Below are positions 1 to 7,837 of a stretch of DNA of 41,540 nucleotides, in pieces (the first letter of the stretch is position 1; each line of letters begins with the position of its first letter). This DNA is from Gammaproteobacteria bacterium. Its GTDB lineage: Bacteria; Pseudomonadota; Gammaproteobacteria; SZUA-229. Location of the stretch: positions 1-41,540 of the forward strand of contig JAOUKT010000024.1 in assembly GCA_029882395.1 (NCBI GenBank), in the 5' to 3' direction. Under the pieces are notes generated by a model, which was not told where the DNA came from, searched no databases, and saw nothing but the letters and a program-made list of their open reading frames with translations. The translations under genes were made by a program, and so were the position numbers.

Positions 1-1
1 T

Positions 2-421
2 CTGGGCTTTGCTTGGAATTATAAGTTAATGAACCAGATTTTCAGACAATTAATGGCCAGACCAGACACCCCATTTATTGCTTTAGGCATGACACGTTAC
101 TGGCAGGCAGAAGAAGGCCTGCGGCTTGATATTGCGCCGTTTATTAAAGCCCTGGAGTATGCCAGTGGTGTAAAGGCGCAGGTTATGGGTAAACCGGCTA
201 ATGCTTTTTTTAATGCTGCGCTAAAAATTCTGGGAGCAGCGGCTAAAGACACGGTGATGATCGGTGATGATATTCAAAGTGATATTGCCGGTGCCCAGCA
301 AGCTGGTATCGCGGCATGGCTGGTGAAAACGGGTAAGTTTCGAGAAAGTGACCTGGCTTGTGGCATAACGCCGGACAAAGTTCTTAATTCAGTGGCTGAG
401 CTTCAACAATGCTGGCATTGA
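2..421 (+). CDS. HAD-superfamily IIA hydrolase, LHPP-like, C-terminal part (5' truncated by window edge)
   Basis: This is the last 139 codons of a HAD phosphatase; the frame is open to the first bases of the window, so the true start lies upstream. The visible part covers the end of the C2 cap and the return to the core: the segment reading RYWQAEEGLRLD, a conserved lysine in GKP (residue 64 of the visible part), and motif IV MIGDDIQSD, whose aspartates (about 89-90) bind Mg2+. This pattern matches the LHPP/HAD-IIA group, whose members hydrolyse phosphohistidine, phospholysine or pyrophosphate. The nucleophile DxD motif would be upstream and cannot be checked. The substrate is unknown. The family assignment is firm and the LHPP subgroup probable. 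Confidence 0.85.
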   Translation: MGFAWNYKLMNQIFRQLMARPDTPFIALGMTRYWQAEEGLRLDIAPFIKALEYASGVKAQVMGKPANAFFNAALKILGAAAKDTVMIGDDIQSDIAGAQQAGIAAWLVKTGKFRESDLACGITPDKVLNSVAELQQCWH

Positions 422-848
422 TAAAGTCGTTTTCAGCATATCAATAGACAGAGGATGTGCAGTGATTGAGTGATGGCTTTGGCAAGCTGGCAGTTGTTGG
501 TTCTGACTCAGTATTGCCGCTTGCCGCAGCGGCGGGCATGTCTATTTATCATTATGAAAGCCTACTACAATTCACTTTCGTCATCAGCCGGCTCATTTTC
601 TGTCTACAGCATCACAAAAGTCAGCAGCAAAACGCCACCCCGGTTGACATGGCCGTATAAAAAAATGAGGGCCTTTCACGGGATGTATTTCTTTTAAGTG
701 TGTTTTTCTTTGTACGAGTAATGAAAACCAATACACCTGACAGCGCGGGGGATGAAGCTTTTGATCTTGGTTTAGATATGACTAAACGCCGGAGCAATAG
801 CGACTCTGTAACAGCAAAGCAATTGGCCTGCAGCTGGCTAATATGCAG
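422..848. other. Gene-poor stretch between the HAD gene and sbcB
   Basis: About 430 bp with no convincing gene. Short open frames exist (a 64-codon frame from a TTG at 466, and an overlapping frame from 470), but they have no good ribosome-binding site, no recognisable motif and conflicting frames. Two small inverted repeats are visible, CCGCT/AGCGG around 510-523 and GTTTAG/CTAAAC at 770-787; neither has a T-run. The stretch may hold a decayed gene or an untranslated region. I see no function. Confidence 0.5.
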
Positions 849-872
849 AAAAAAAGTCAGAGCGACTGCTCT
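849..872 (-). terminator. Rho-independent terminator of sbcB, overlapping its stop codon
   Basis: Read on the minus strand, AGAGC-agtc-GCTCT forms a 5-bp stem with a 4-base loop, followed by GAC and seven T residues. The stop codon of sbcB (857-859) lies at the foot of the hairpin. The stem is short, but the T-run and position fit intrinsic termination of the minus-strand transcript. Confidence 0.6.
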
Positions 873-2314
873 AATTCAAACCGGTAACTTTCAATCTCAG
901 TTAAAACACCATTATCTCTTTCCGACAGTCCCTCTCTTTGCCGTATCTCAGTCATTAAATAATCAAACTCTGCAAAGCCCAGCCCCAGTGATGACTGCTG
1001 ATCATTCAGCTTGCTTCGACGGTATTCCTGCCATTCTTGCTGTTCATCAAAACTCAACTGCTCGGGGTAATTACGGGCTTTATAACGGAAAAACATTTCC
1101 GCTAATCGACTGTCCTCGAATGAGGGAGATAATGTGGCCAGGTCTGCCGGTGCGGTTTTTAAAATCTGGTTCATTTCGCTGCGGTCACTCGGTGAGAAAA
1201 AGCCGCCACTGTATAAACTCAGGTCCGGGTCTGTATGCGGCTCAAATTCCTGTTCCATGAAGACTTCCTGGATCTTGTCGGCAAGCCCTTCGCATTGCTG
1301 GATCATCTGCAGGTGTTTCATGCCCTGTGCGATATCAATTTTCGTGCGCTTTGCGGCATCGGCATTTAATGTGTTGAGTGGCGAGATCACCGGGCTTTTA
1401 TTAATGTGTACGGTTTTTAATAAAATGCGTTCAATGCCTTCTGGCAGATCGGACTGCGGGCTGAATAAACGGTAGGCAATTTCTTCCGGTTCTTCGTTAA
1501 TCAGGGCCGTGGGGTCTTGTCTTAAGTCAAAGACGATAATGCCGTTTTTGTTGCTTGGGTGCTGGGCGACCGGTACCACCATGGCCGTGTTGCCAAATTC
1601 ACTGCGGATCATGCCTGATGTGTGCAAGACAGGCTTTTGTGCCGCCAGATCAAGTAATTTTGAGACGGCTTGTTTGCTTTTGTTGTTATAGACAAACTCA
1701 TACAGGCGCGGTTGTTTGTCGCGGATGAGTTTGGCGATGGCAATGGTGGCGTGCACGTCAGAGAGCGCATCGTGTGCGGCATCGTGTGTCAGCTTGTTGG
1801 CCGCGGTCAGGTGTTCGAGTTTAAAACTGGGTAAACCGTCTTCATTGAGAGGCCATTCGATGCCATCGGGTCTGAGGGCATAGGTGAGACGTGCCAGATC
1901 AATAATATCCCAGCGAGAATTGCCATTTTGCCATTCACGGGCATAAGGGTCGAAAAAGTTTCGGTAAAACATGAAGCGGGTGACTTCGTCATCGAAACGT
2001 AAATTATTGTAACCAAGGGTACAGGTCGCAGGCCGGGAGAGTTGCTGATGGATTTTGGCGGCAAACTCGGCCTCAGGTATGCCCTTTTGAAGGGCTTGCT
2101 GTGGCGTGATGCCAGTGACCAGACAGGCCTCAGGGTTGGGTAAGAAATCATCGGCGGGTTTGCAAAACAGCTCAAGTGGTTCGTCGATGATATTAAAGTC
2201 AGCATCTGTGCGTATACCGGCAAACTGAACCGGTCGGTCTTTGGATGGGCTGGTGCCAAAGGTTTCATAATCATGCCAGTAGAAGCTGGGTTTAGTCATT
2301 AGTTTGCTCGTCAT
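857..2314 (-). CDS. sbcB: Exodeoxyribonuclease I
   Basis: A 3'-to-5' exonuclease specific for single-stranded DNA, acting in recombination, mismatch repair and removal of 3' overhangs. The product is 485 aa (E. coli about 475). All five DEDDh catalytic residues are visible and fall at the E. coli numbers with this start: D15 and E17 in HDYETFG, D108 in NNLRFDDE, H181 and D186 in HDALSDVHA. The exonuclease domain covers about residues 10-200; the SH3-like and helical C-terminal regions follow. A second possible start, five codons downstream at 2299, cannot be excluded since neither has a strong Shine-Dalgarno sequence. The gene is a single minus-strand unit, divergent from the cyclic-nucleotide-binding gene. 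Confidence 0.96.
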   Translation of the reverse strand: MTSKLMTKPSFYWHDYETFGTSPSKDRPVQFAGIRTDADFNIIDEPLELFCKPADDFLPNPEACLVTGITPQQALQKGIPEAEFAAKIHQQLSRPATCTLGYNNLRFDDEVTRFMFYRNFFDPYAREWQNGNSRWDIIDLARLTYALRPDGIEWPLNEDGLPSFKLEHLTAANKLTHDAAHDALSDVHATIAIAKLIRDKQPRLYEFVYNNKSKQAVSKLLDLAAQKPVLHTSGMIRSEFGNTAMVVPVAQHPSNKNGIIVFDLRQDPTALINEEPEEIAYRLFSPQSDLPEGIERILLKTVHINKSPVISPLNTLNADAAKRTKIDIAQGMKHLQMIQQCEGLADKIQEVFMEQEFEPHTDPDLSLYSGGFFSPSDRSEMNQILKTAPADLATLSPSFEDSRLAEMFFRYKARNYPEQLSFDEQQEWQEYRRSKLNDQQSSLGLGFAEFDYLMTEIRQREGLSERDNGVLTEIESYRFELEQSL

Positions 2315-2415
2315 TCAGGTATTGTAATAAGTTTGTTACATCCTATTTAATTTACAGACCAATTGCTATTCTCAGGCTATATTTATTCAATAGATGAAGC
2401 TGGGAAACTCAAGAT

Positions 2416-2901
2416 ATGGCAATGACAAATGAGTTAAGCACGGTCGACAGAGTGCTAAACCTTATCTCGGAAATGGCATTTTTCAATCACTTTGAATCGC
2501 TCGAACTGAGTCAGATATCAAAACACCTCACTGTGCGTGATATAAATAAAGGTGAGGTGGTTTTTAAAGAGGGTGAGGCCGGCGATTACATGTGTTTTGT
2601 TGCCGAAGGCCTGTTGCATGTGCATAAGGATATCGAGGATGAAAAAGATGTGATTGTTTCCTGGATAAGCAGTGGCAAGTCACTGGGTGAGATGTCAATG
2701 CTGGACTTGAGCCCGCGTTCAGCGACCGTGGTCGGCGCACGCCAGTCAACACTGGTGATCCTGTCGAGGGCACATTATGATATGGTGATACTGCGTCACC
2801 CCAAATTAGGCGTTAAGTTATTAGCGGGCATTGCGCGCTTGTTAAGTTTATATCTGCGTCAGGCAACCGGTAAACTCGCCGCTGAAATTGCAACCCGTTA
2901 A
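2416..2901 (+). CDS. Stand-alone cyclic-nucleotide-binding domain protein
   Basis: A 161-aa Crp-like protein made almost wholly of one cNMP-binding beta-barrel. Residues 43-107 show the family features: the INKGEVVFKEGE turn, a glycine-rich GDYMCFVAEG strand, and a phosphate-binding cassette GEMSMLDLSPRSATVV with G91, E92 and R101-S102-A103. After the hinge helix (about 118-150) the protein ends, so the winged-helix DNA-binding domain of Crp/Fnr is absent. It may bind cAMP or cGMP and act through a partner protein rather than on DNA. Whether ligand binding survives is unknown. A start two codons later (2422) is equally possible. It stands alone, 116 bp before the DsrE-like gene. Confidence 0.85.
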   Translation: MAMTNELSTVDRVLNLISEMAFFNHFESLELSQISKHLTVRDINKGEVVFKEGEAGDYMCFVAEGLLHVHKDIEDEKDVIVSWISSGKSLGEMSMLDLSPRSATVVGARQSTLVILSRAHYDMVILRHPKLGVKLLAGIARLLSLYLRQATGKLAAEIATR

Positions 2902-3019
2902 CTGCCGGCTTAACCATCTTACTATCAAACCTGTCTAAATAAGCCTTGTTGTCTTTACCCGGCAACTAATTAATAATACTCTGGTCTTAGTTACTTCTGC
3001 TGCTTATCTGGACTCAATC

Positions 3020-3499
3020 ATGTTACAAATAATGCGTTTAATAGGGGCTTTGCTGTTATTGTCTTCTGCTGTTGTGTTTGCAGCGGAGAACACACCATGG
3101 TCCGGTGCCACAGCTAAACATTACACTTATAAACCACAAAAAGCGGTTTACGATGTCAATGTAAAGACACTCAGGGCGCTCTCCGGGGTGTTGGATAGAG
3201 CCAGTTTTTTGAGTAAAATAACCGGCGCAGATCCATTTGATAGCTCAATCGTGCTGGTTTTACACGGCCCTGAAATCCCGTTTTTTGCAACTAAAAATTA
3301 CCCCAGGTATAAAGAGGTGATGCAGCGTGCTCAGAGTCTGGTGGAAAGTGAAGTCATTAAAATAAAAATGTGTCAGCTAGCGGCCGAAGCTCACGGCCTT
3401 AAGGCCAGTCAAATTCACGGTTTCGTGGAGATGGTGCCAATGGGTGACGCTGAAATCATTCGTTTACAAAATGAGGAACAGCATGCTTATATGCAATAA
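3020..3499 (+). CDS. Exported DsrE/DsrF-like protein
   Basis: A 159-aa protein with a cleavable signal peptide (hydrophobic 7-20, likely cut after the alanines at 21-22) and a DsrE/F-like fold. Recognisable elements are the first strand KAVYDVNV, the central VLVLHGPEIPFF, a single cysteine in KMCQLAAEAHGL (C118) and the C-terminal FVEMVPMGDAEIIRLQ. Relatives carry sulfur as cysteine persulfide in sulfur oxidation or tRNA thiolation, but exported versions of this type are poorly characterised. C118 sits where such families often place their conserved cysteine. The next gene starts inside its last codons (17-nt overlap), so the two are very probably co-translated and may share a periplasmic pathway. 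A role in sulfur handling is inferred. Confidence 0.8.
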   Translation: MLQIMRLIGALLLLSSAVVFAAENTPWSGATAKHYTYKPQKAVYDVNVKTLRALSGVLDRASFLSKITGADPFDSSIVLVLHGPEIPFFATKNYPRYKEVMQRAQSLVESEVIKIKMCQLAAEAHGLKASQIHGFVEMVPMGDAEIIRLQNEEQHAYMQ

Positions 3500-4487
3500 A
3501 TACCTGGCTTATGCCGGCATCGTGTTTGCCGTATTATCGATGACAGCGTGTTCATCGGATAAAAACCCGGTGCTGGATGAAAAAGAGATACTTCAACATT
3601 ACGTCGATTCGACGGTTGAAATGAAATTACATCAAGTCAGCGACAGGGTTTATTACGTCAGCGGCGTCGCCGGCATGGCGACCGATAATGAGGGTTTTAT
3701 CTCCAATGCCGGTTTTGTGGTGACATCAGAAGGAGTGGTGGTCTATGACGCATTGGGCTCGCCTTCACTGGCAAAAAAACTGATTCAAAAGATCCGCACG
3801 GTGACTGATAAACCCATTAAAAAAGTCGTGGTGGGGCATTATCACGCTGATCACATTTATGGTTTACAGGTATTTAAAGAACTGGGTGCTGAGATTATTG
3901 CGCCGATCGGACACGAGGAATACCTGCTTTCTCCTTTTGCCGCAGAGCGCCTTGAAGAACGTCGCTTTTCACTTGAGCCATGGGTTAATGAACAGACGAA
4001 ACTGATTTCACCCGATACCGTGATTGCAGAGTCTCAGCAATTTACACTCGGTGATACGACTTTTGTGATGAGTTTGCTCGGTTCTGCACATTCTCAGGGT
4101 GATATGACCTTATATGTAGAAAATGATAAGGTTTTATTTTCAGGAGATATTATTTTTGAGGGCCGGGTACCATTTCTGGGCAATTCCAATACAAAGAACT
4201 GGCTGCATACGCTGATCAAGTTTGAAACCGATGATATTGTGGCTTTGATTCCAGGCCACGGCCCGCATGCAAAGGTGCCAAGTGAAGCGATAACCCTGAC
4301 GAGAAAATATTTAGCAAAAGTGCGCCAGGTAATGACAAATGCAGTGCAGGAACTGCAGGATTTTGATACGGCCTTCAGCCAGGCCGACTGGTCCGAGTTT
4401 GCCGACCTGCCGGCCTATGAAGCGGCGCACCGTCGAAATGCCTATCAGGTGTTTTTATCGATTGAGCAGGAGCAGTTAGGCCAGTAG
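3483..4487 (+). CDS. Metallo-beta-lactamase-fold lipoprotein hydrolase
   Basis: A 334-aa zinc hydrolase of the metallo-beta-lactamase superfamily. The chosen ATG gives a lipoprotein signal ending MTAC, with lipidated C23; an upstream in-frame start at 3444 would bury this signal. All metal ligands are visible: HYHADH (H119, H121, D123, H124), H203 in GSAHSQGD, D222 in LFSGD and H259 in IPGHGP. The architecture resembles SoxH-like periplasmic MBL proteins found near sulfur-oxidation or quinoprotein genes, though that subgroup assignment is tentative. It overlaps the exported DsrE-like gene by 17 nt, suggesting joint action outside the inner membrane on a sulfur or thioester substrate. It is followed by a clear terminator, so the pair forms a closed operon. 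Confidence 0.85.
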   Translation: MLICNKYLAYAGIVFAVLSMTACSSDKNPVLDEKEILQHYVDSTVEMKLHQVSDRVYYVSGVAGMATDNEGFISNAGFVVTSEGVVVYDALGSPSLAKKLIQKIRTVTDKPIKKVVVGHYHADHIYGLQVFKELGAEIIAPIGHEEYLLSPFAAERLEERRFSLEPWVNEQTKLISPDTVIAESQQFTLGDTTFVMSLLGSAHSQGDMTLYVENDKVLFSGDIIFEGRVPFLGNSNTKNWLHTLIKFETDDIVALIPGHGPHAKVPSEAITLTRKYLAKVRQVMTNAVQELQDFDTAFSQADWSEFADLPAYEAAHRRNAYQVFLSIEQEQLGQ

Positions 4488-4516
4488 TTAGTGTATAATA
4501 ACCGGCATAGTTTAAT

Positions 4517-4543
4517 GAAAAGCAGGCATTAGCCTGCTTTTTT
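4517..4543 (+). terminator. Rho-independent terminator after the DsrE-like/MBL operon
   Basis: AAAAGCAGGC pairs with GCCTGCTTTT across a 4-base loop and runs into a T tract. It lies 29 bp after the MBL stop codon and 79 bp before uup, separating the two transcription units. Confidence 0.85.
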
Positions 4544-4621
4544 GTTTAAGAGATATTGATATGAGTGGCATGCAAATGCAGTTTGCTGCAATGCACTCAA
4601 TGGTTAAGGTAAAGCAGGCTT

Positions 4622-6508
4622 ATGGCATTAATTCGATTACGTGACATTTCTTTTCACATGGGCGAGCATAAATTGCTCGACAAGGTGAACTTTTCTGTCG
4701 AAAAAGGTGAGCGTATCTGCCTGATCGGCCGCAATGGCGCCGGCAAATCATCATTGTTTCGGGTGATAGAAGGACAAATGATTTCTGATGATGGCATTAT
4801 CGAGCGGAGTCAGGATTTAACGGTCGCATCTTTAGCTCAGGAACCCAGTGGCGCTGAAGACGGCAGCGTGTTTGATGTTATTGCTCAGGGTCTTGGAGAT
4901 GCGGGCAAACTGATTGCTCAATATCATGATGTCAGCCATCAGATGGCTGAAAACTATACTGAAAAGTTGATGAGCGAGATGGACCGCTTGCAACAGCAAA
5001 TCGAAACTATTGATGGCTGGAAGCTGGAACAAAAAGTCAGTGCTGTTATTACCAAAATGCAGCTGGATCCGGATGTGATGTTTCCGTCATTATCCGGAGG
5101 TATGAAAAGGCGGGTGATGCTGGCGGCAGCCCTGGTGACCGAGCCTGACTTGCTGTTACTGGATGAGCCGACCAATCATCTGGATATCGAAGCGATCAAA
5201 TGGCTGGAAGATTTTCTGATTGACCAGAAGATTTCTCTTTTATTTATCACCCATGACCGCTCATTTCTGAAAAAACTGGCAACAAAAATCATCGAACTGG
5301 ACCGGGGCACATTAACCGAGTGGCCGGGCAATTATGAAACCTATCTTGTTAGAAAGCAGGAAGCTCTCGAAGAAGAAGAAAGACATAACGCGTTATTTGA
5401 TAAAAAGCTGGCACAGGAAGAAGTCTGGATACGTCAGGGCATTAAAGCCAGGCGGACCCGTAATGAAGGCCGCGTTCGTGCATTAAAAGAATTGCGCAAT
5501 CAGCGCAAGGCCAGAGTCGAACAGCAGGGCTCAGTCAATATGCAGGCGCAGGGCGGTGACCGCTCGGGCAAGCAGGTAGCTGAACTGACAGACGTTTCAT
5601 TTGCCTACGGTGATAAAAAAATCGTCGAGCACTTTTCTACCTTGCTGATAAGTGGCGATAAGGTTGGCGTGATTGGCGCTAATGGTGCCGGTAAAACGAC
5701 CTTTCTTAAAATACTGTTAGGTGAATTAGCGCCCGACTCGGGTGAGGTCAAGCTGGGCACTAATTTACAGGTTATTTATTTTGACCAGTTACGTTCTCAG
5801 CTTGATGAGGATCAAACGGTTATTGATAACCTGGCTGAAGGTCGTGAAAGTGTTGAAATTAACGGCGCACAAAAACACGTTATCGGTTATCTGGGGGATT
5901 TTCTTTTTGCACCTGACCGGGCGCGTTCACCGGTGCGCATGCTATCGGGCGGCGAGAAAAACCGCTTATTACTGGCGAAACTGTTCTTGAAGCCATCTAA
6001 CGTAATGGTACTGGATGAACCCACTAATGATCTAGATCTCGAGACACTGGACCTGCTGGAAGAATTAATATCCAACTATAAAGGTACATTGATTTTGGTC
6101 AGCCATGACCGCGACTTTATTGATAAAGTGGTGACCAGTACCATTGTAATGGAAGGCAACGGGGTACTGAACGAATTTATCGGTGGTTACGATGACTGGT
6201 TGCGCCAGCGAGCCACACTGGAAACTGAGAAAAAGAACGCACCTAAAAAAACAGCGGAGATAAAAACAGATGCTACGCTGCCGGCCAAAGCTAAAAAGTT
6301 AAGTTATAAAGATAAACTGGCGCTGGAAAAATTGCCGGTGTTGATTGAAGAGCTGGAAAGCAATATTGAAGCCCTGCATGCCCGAATGAGTGAAGCGGAT
6401 TATTTCAAATCAGAAGCTGAGTTAATGGCAAAAGATAAAGACAGGCTGGAATCAATGACGCAAGAACTTTCACAGTCCTATGCACAATGGGAAAGCCTTG
6501 AAGACTGA
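4622..6508 (+). CDS. uup: ABC-F ATPase Uup
   Basis: A soluble 628-aa ATPase with two ABC cassettes and no membrane domain, as in all ABC-F proteins, which act on ribosomes; Uup also affects excision of transposons and tolerance to replication-linked DNA structures. The first cassette shows GRNGAGKSS (about 36-44), LSGGMKRR and LLLLDEPTNHLD. The linker region with basic and acidic helices follows. The second cassette shows GANGAGKTT, LSGGEKNR and VMVLDEPTNDLD. The last 70 residues form a coiled coil beginning KLSYKDKLALEKLP, which is the C-terminal DNA-binding domain typical of Uup and separates it from EttA. Its 3' end overlaps srkA by 29 nt. Confidence 0.93.
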   Translation: MALIRLRDISFHMGEHKLLDKVNFSVEKGERICLIGRNGAGKSSLFRVIEGQMISDDGIIERSQDLTVASLAQEPSGAEDGSVFDVIAQGLGDAGKLIAQYHDVSHQMAENYTEKLMSEMDRLQQQIETIDGWKLEQKVSAVITKMQLDPDVMFPSLSGGMKRRVMLAAALVTEPDLLLLDEPTNHLDIEAIKWLEDFLIDQKISLLFITHDRSFLKKLATKIIELDRGTLTEWPGNYETYLVRKQEALEEEERHNALFDKKLAQEEVWIRQGIKARRTRNEGRVRALKELRNQRKARVEQQGSVNMQAQGGDRSGKQVAELTDVSFAYGDKKIVEHFSTLLISGDKVGVIGANGAGKTTFLKILLGELAPDSGEVKLGTNLQVIYFDQLRSQLDEDQTVIDNLAEGRESVEINGAQKHVIGYLGDFLFAPDRARSPVRMLSGGEKNRLLLAKLFLKPSNVMVLDEPTNDLDLETLDLLEELISNYKGTLILVSHDRDFIDKVVTSTIVMEGNGVLNEFIGGYDDWLRQRATLETEKKNAPKKTAEIKTDATLPAKAKKLSYKDKLALEKLPVLIEELESNIEALHARMSEADYFKSEAELMAKDKDRLESMTQELSQSYAQWESLED

Positions 6509-7523
6509 GCAGACGGAAAAAACAATCGAGGATAGCTTCTATGATTTGTCACCAGACCTGATCATTGACGCGGTAGAAAGCCAGGGTTATTTATGTGACC
6601 TGCGGATTCTGGCTTTAAATAGTTATGAAAACCGGGTTTATCAGGTGGGCATTGAAGACAGTTTACCGTTGATTGCAAAATTCTATCGGCCGAAACGCTG
6701 GACCGATGAGCAAATTTTAGAAGAGCATCAGTTTAGCCAGCAACTGAGAGATAACGATATTCCGGTTATCCCGGCCATCAGAGATGAGCAGGGCAACAGC
6801 CTGTATCATAGTCAGGATTACCGTTTTGCATTATTTGAACGCAAAGGCGGCAGGGCACCGGAACTGAGTGATCATGAACACCTTTATCAGCTGGGCCGGT
6901 ATATAGGGCGGATTCATGCAACCGGTGCCAGCAGTGCATATCAACATCGGCCGTCAATTAATACAGAGGCTTTTTTAACCGAGCCATACGAGTATTTGTT
7001 AAAAGCTGAATTTATCCCGGATTACCTGATGCCGGCCTACACCTCGCTGATGCAAGATTTAATTCAGCATGTGCTGGATGCGTACCATAAAATAGAATTT
7101 ACAAATATTCGATTGCATGGAGACTGTCATGTTGGCAATATTTTATGGACCGACCATGGCGATAATAAAGGGCCTGAATTTCTGGATTTTGATGACAGCA
7201 GAATGGGCCCGGCTGTGCAGGATATCTGGATGTTGTTATCAGGCACGGAAGACGAGCAGCGGCTGCAATTACAGGAAATATTAGAAGGCTACGAAGAGTT
7301 CTATGCGTTTAATAAAGCAGAAATAGGCCTGATAGAATCCTTAAGGACGATGCGCCTGGTCCATTATGCCGCATGGATAGCAAAACGCTGGCAAGATCCT
7401 GCTTTTCCAATGGCTTTTCCTTGGTTTGGTGAGCAGCGCTACTGGGAACAACATATCCTTGAATTACGCGAACAATTAGCAAACCTTCAACATAAGCCGC
7501 TGGATATGCAGTTTAACCGCTAG
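6480..7523 (+). CDS. srkA: Stress response kinase A (YihE-type protein kinase)
   Basis: A Ser/Thr protein kinase of the aminoglycoside-phosphotransferase fold that in E. coli lowers MazF-linked death after stress. Conserved stretches are LNSYENRVYQ, AKFYRPKRWTDEQILEEHQF, the catalytic loop HGDCHVGNIL (D215, N220), metal-binding FLDFDDSRMGPAVQDIWML (D236), and the C-terminal IGLIESLRTMRLVHYAAW. Length is 347 aa from the ATG at 6480, about 20 residues longer at the N-terminus than E. coli; a TTG at 6498 is another possible start. Either way the start lies within uup, so the two genes are coupled. In enterobacteria srkA instead sits next to dsbA, so the uup partner is a different arrangement. 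Confidence 0.93.
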   Translation: MHNGKALKTEQTEKTIEDSFYDLSPDLIIDAVESQGYLCDLRILALNSYENRVYQVGIEDSLPLIAKFYRPKRWTDEQILEEHQFSQQLRDNDIPVIPAIRDEQGNSLYHSQDYRFALFERKGGRAPELSDHEHLYQLGRYIGRIHATGASSAYQHRPSINTEAFLTEPYEYLLKAEFIPDYLMPAYTSLMQDLIQHVLDAYHKIEFTNIRLHGDCHVGNILWTDHGDNKGPEFLDFDDSRMGPAVQDIWMLLSGTEDEQRLQLQEILEGYEEFYAFNKAEIGLIESLRTMRLVHYAAWIAKRWQDPAFPMAFPWFGEQRYWEQHILELREQLANLQHKPLDMQFNR

Positions 7524-7625
7524 CTTAATCTTGACCGTTCATCAGAGCTTATCGGATGAACCTGACCCTTTATCTTCAATGCTTTCATTTTCGCCTCGTC
7601 TCTGTACTACCCTATAAAGATGTGT

Positions 7626-7654
7626 TTGTTTATTTGGCTTTTGTGTCCTATAAC
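7626..7654 (+). promoter_or_regulatory. Candidate promoter for the membrane protein/vWA operon
   Basis: TTGTTT at 7626-7631 and TATAAC at 7649-7654 are separated by 17 bases. It is the best -35/-10 pair seen in this intergenic region, found by eye only. Confidence 0.4.
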
Positions 7655-7827
7655 AAATAAGGCCACAGATAAGCGATCAGACTTGATTAGAAGATCGCTG
7701 GCAATGTTTAGAAAGGCCAAGGGCTAATTGAATTGAGCTATACCAGACATTATCACTTCGGCTTATGAACGGTGTGACTGTCAATCGATTGTATAAAAAT
7801 AATAACTTGAAAAACATGCAGATGCAT

Positions 7828-7832
7828 GGAGG
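7828..7832 (+). promoter_or_regulatory. Strong Shine-Dalgarno GGAGG fixing the start at 7838
   Basis: A full GGAGG lies five bases before the ATG at 7838. The upstream in-frame ATG at 7826 overlaps this site and would have no ribosome-binding site of its own, so 7838 is the preferred start. Confidence 0.75.
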
Positions 7833-7837
7833 TAAGT

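Larger units (their letters stand above)
7524..7837. other. Intergenic region upstream of the membrane protein/vWA operon
   Basis: About 310 bp without a gene. It starts with a weak inverted repeat after srkA (GTTCATC 7537-7543, GATGAAC 7555-7561, no T-run). A candidate sigma-70 promoter, TTGTTT-N17-TATAAC, lies at 7626-7654, giving a leader of about 175 nt before the next start. The run TATAAAAAT near 7793 is AT-rich but has no clear -35. Nothing else was recognised. Confidence 0.5.

Noticed and set aside
466..697. Two overlapping short frames (64 and 75 codons)
   Set aside because: Non-ATG starts, no ribosome-binding site, no family motif, and they overlap each other in different frames.
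700..1260. 186-codon plus-strand frame
   Set aside because: Mostly antisense to sbcB, whose catalytic residues are all intact; the frame lacks any recognisable domain.
7537..7561. GTTCATC/GATGAAC inverted repeat as the srkA terminator
   Set aside because: Seven-bp stem with an 11-base loop and no T-run; too weak to call.
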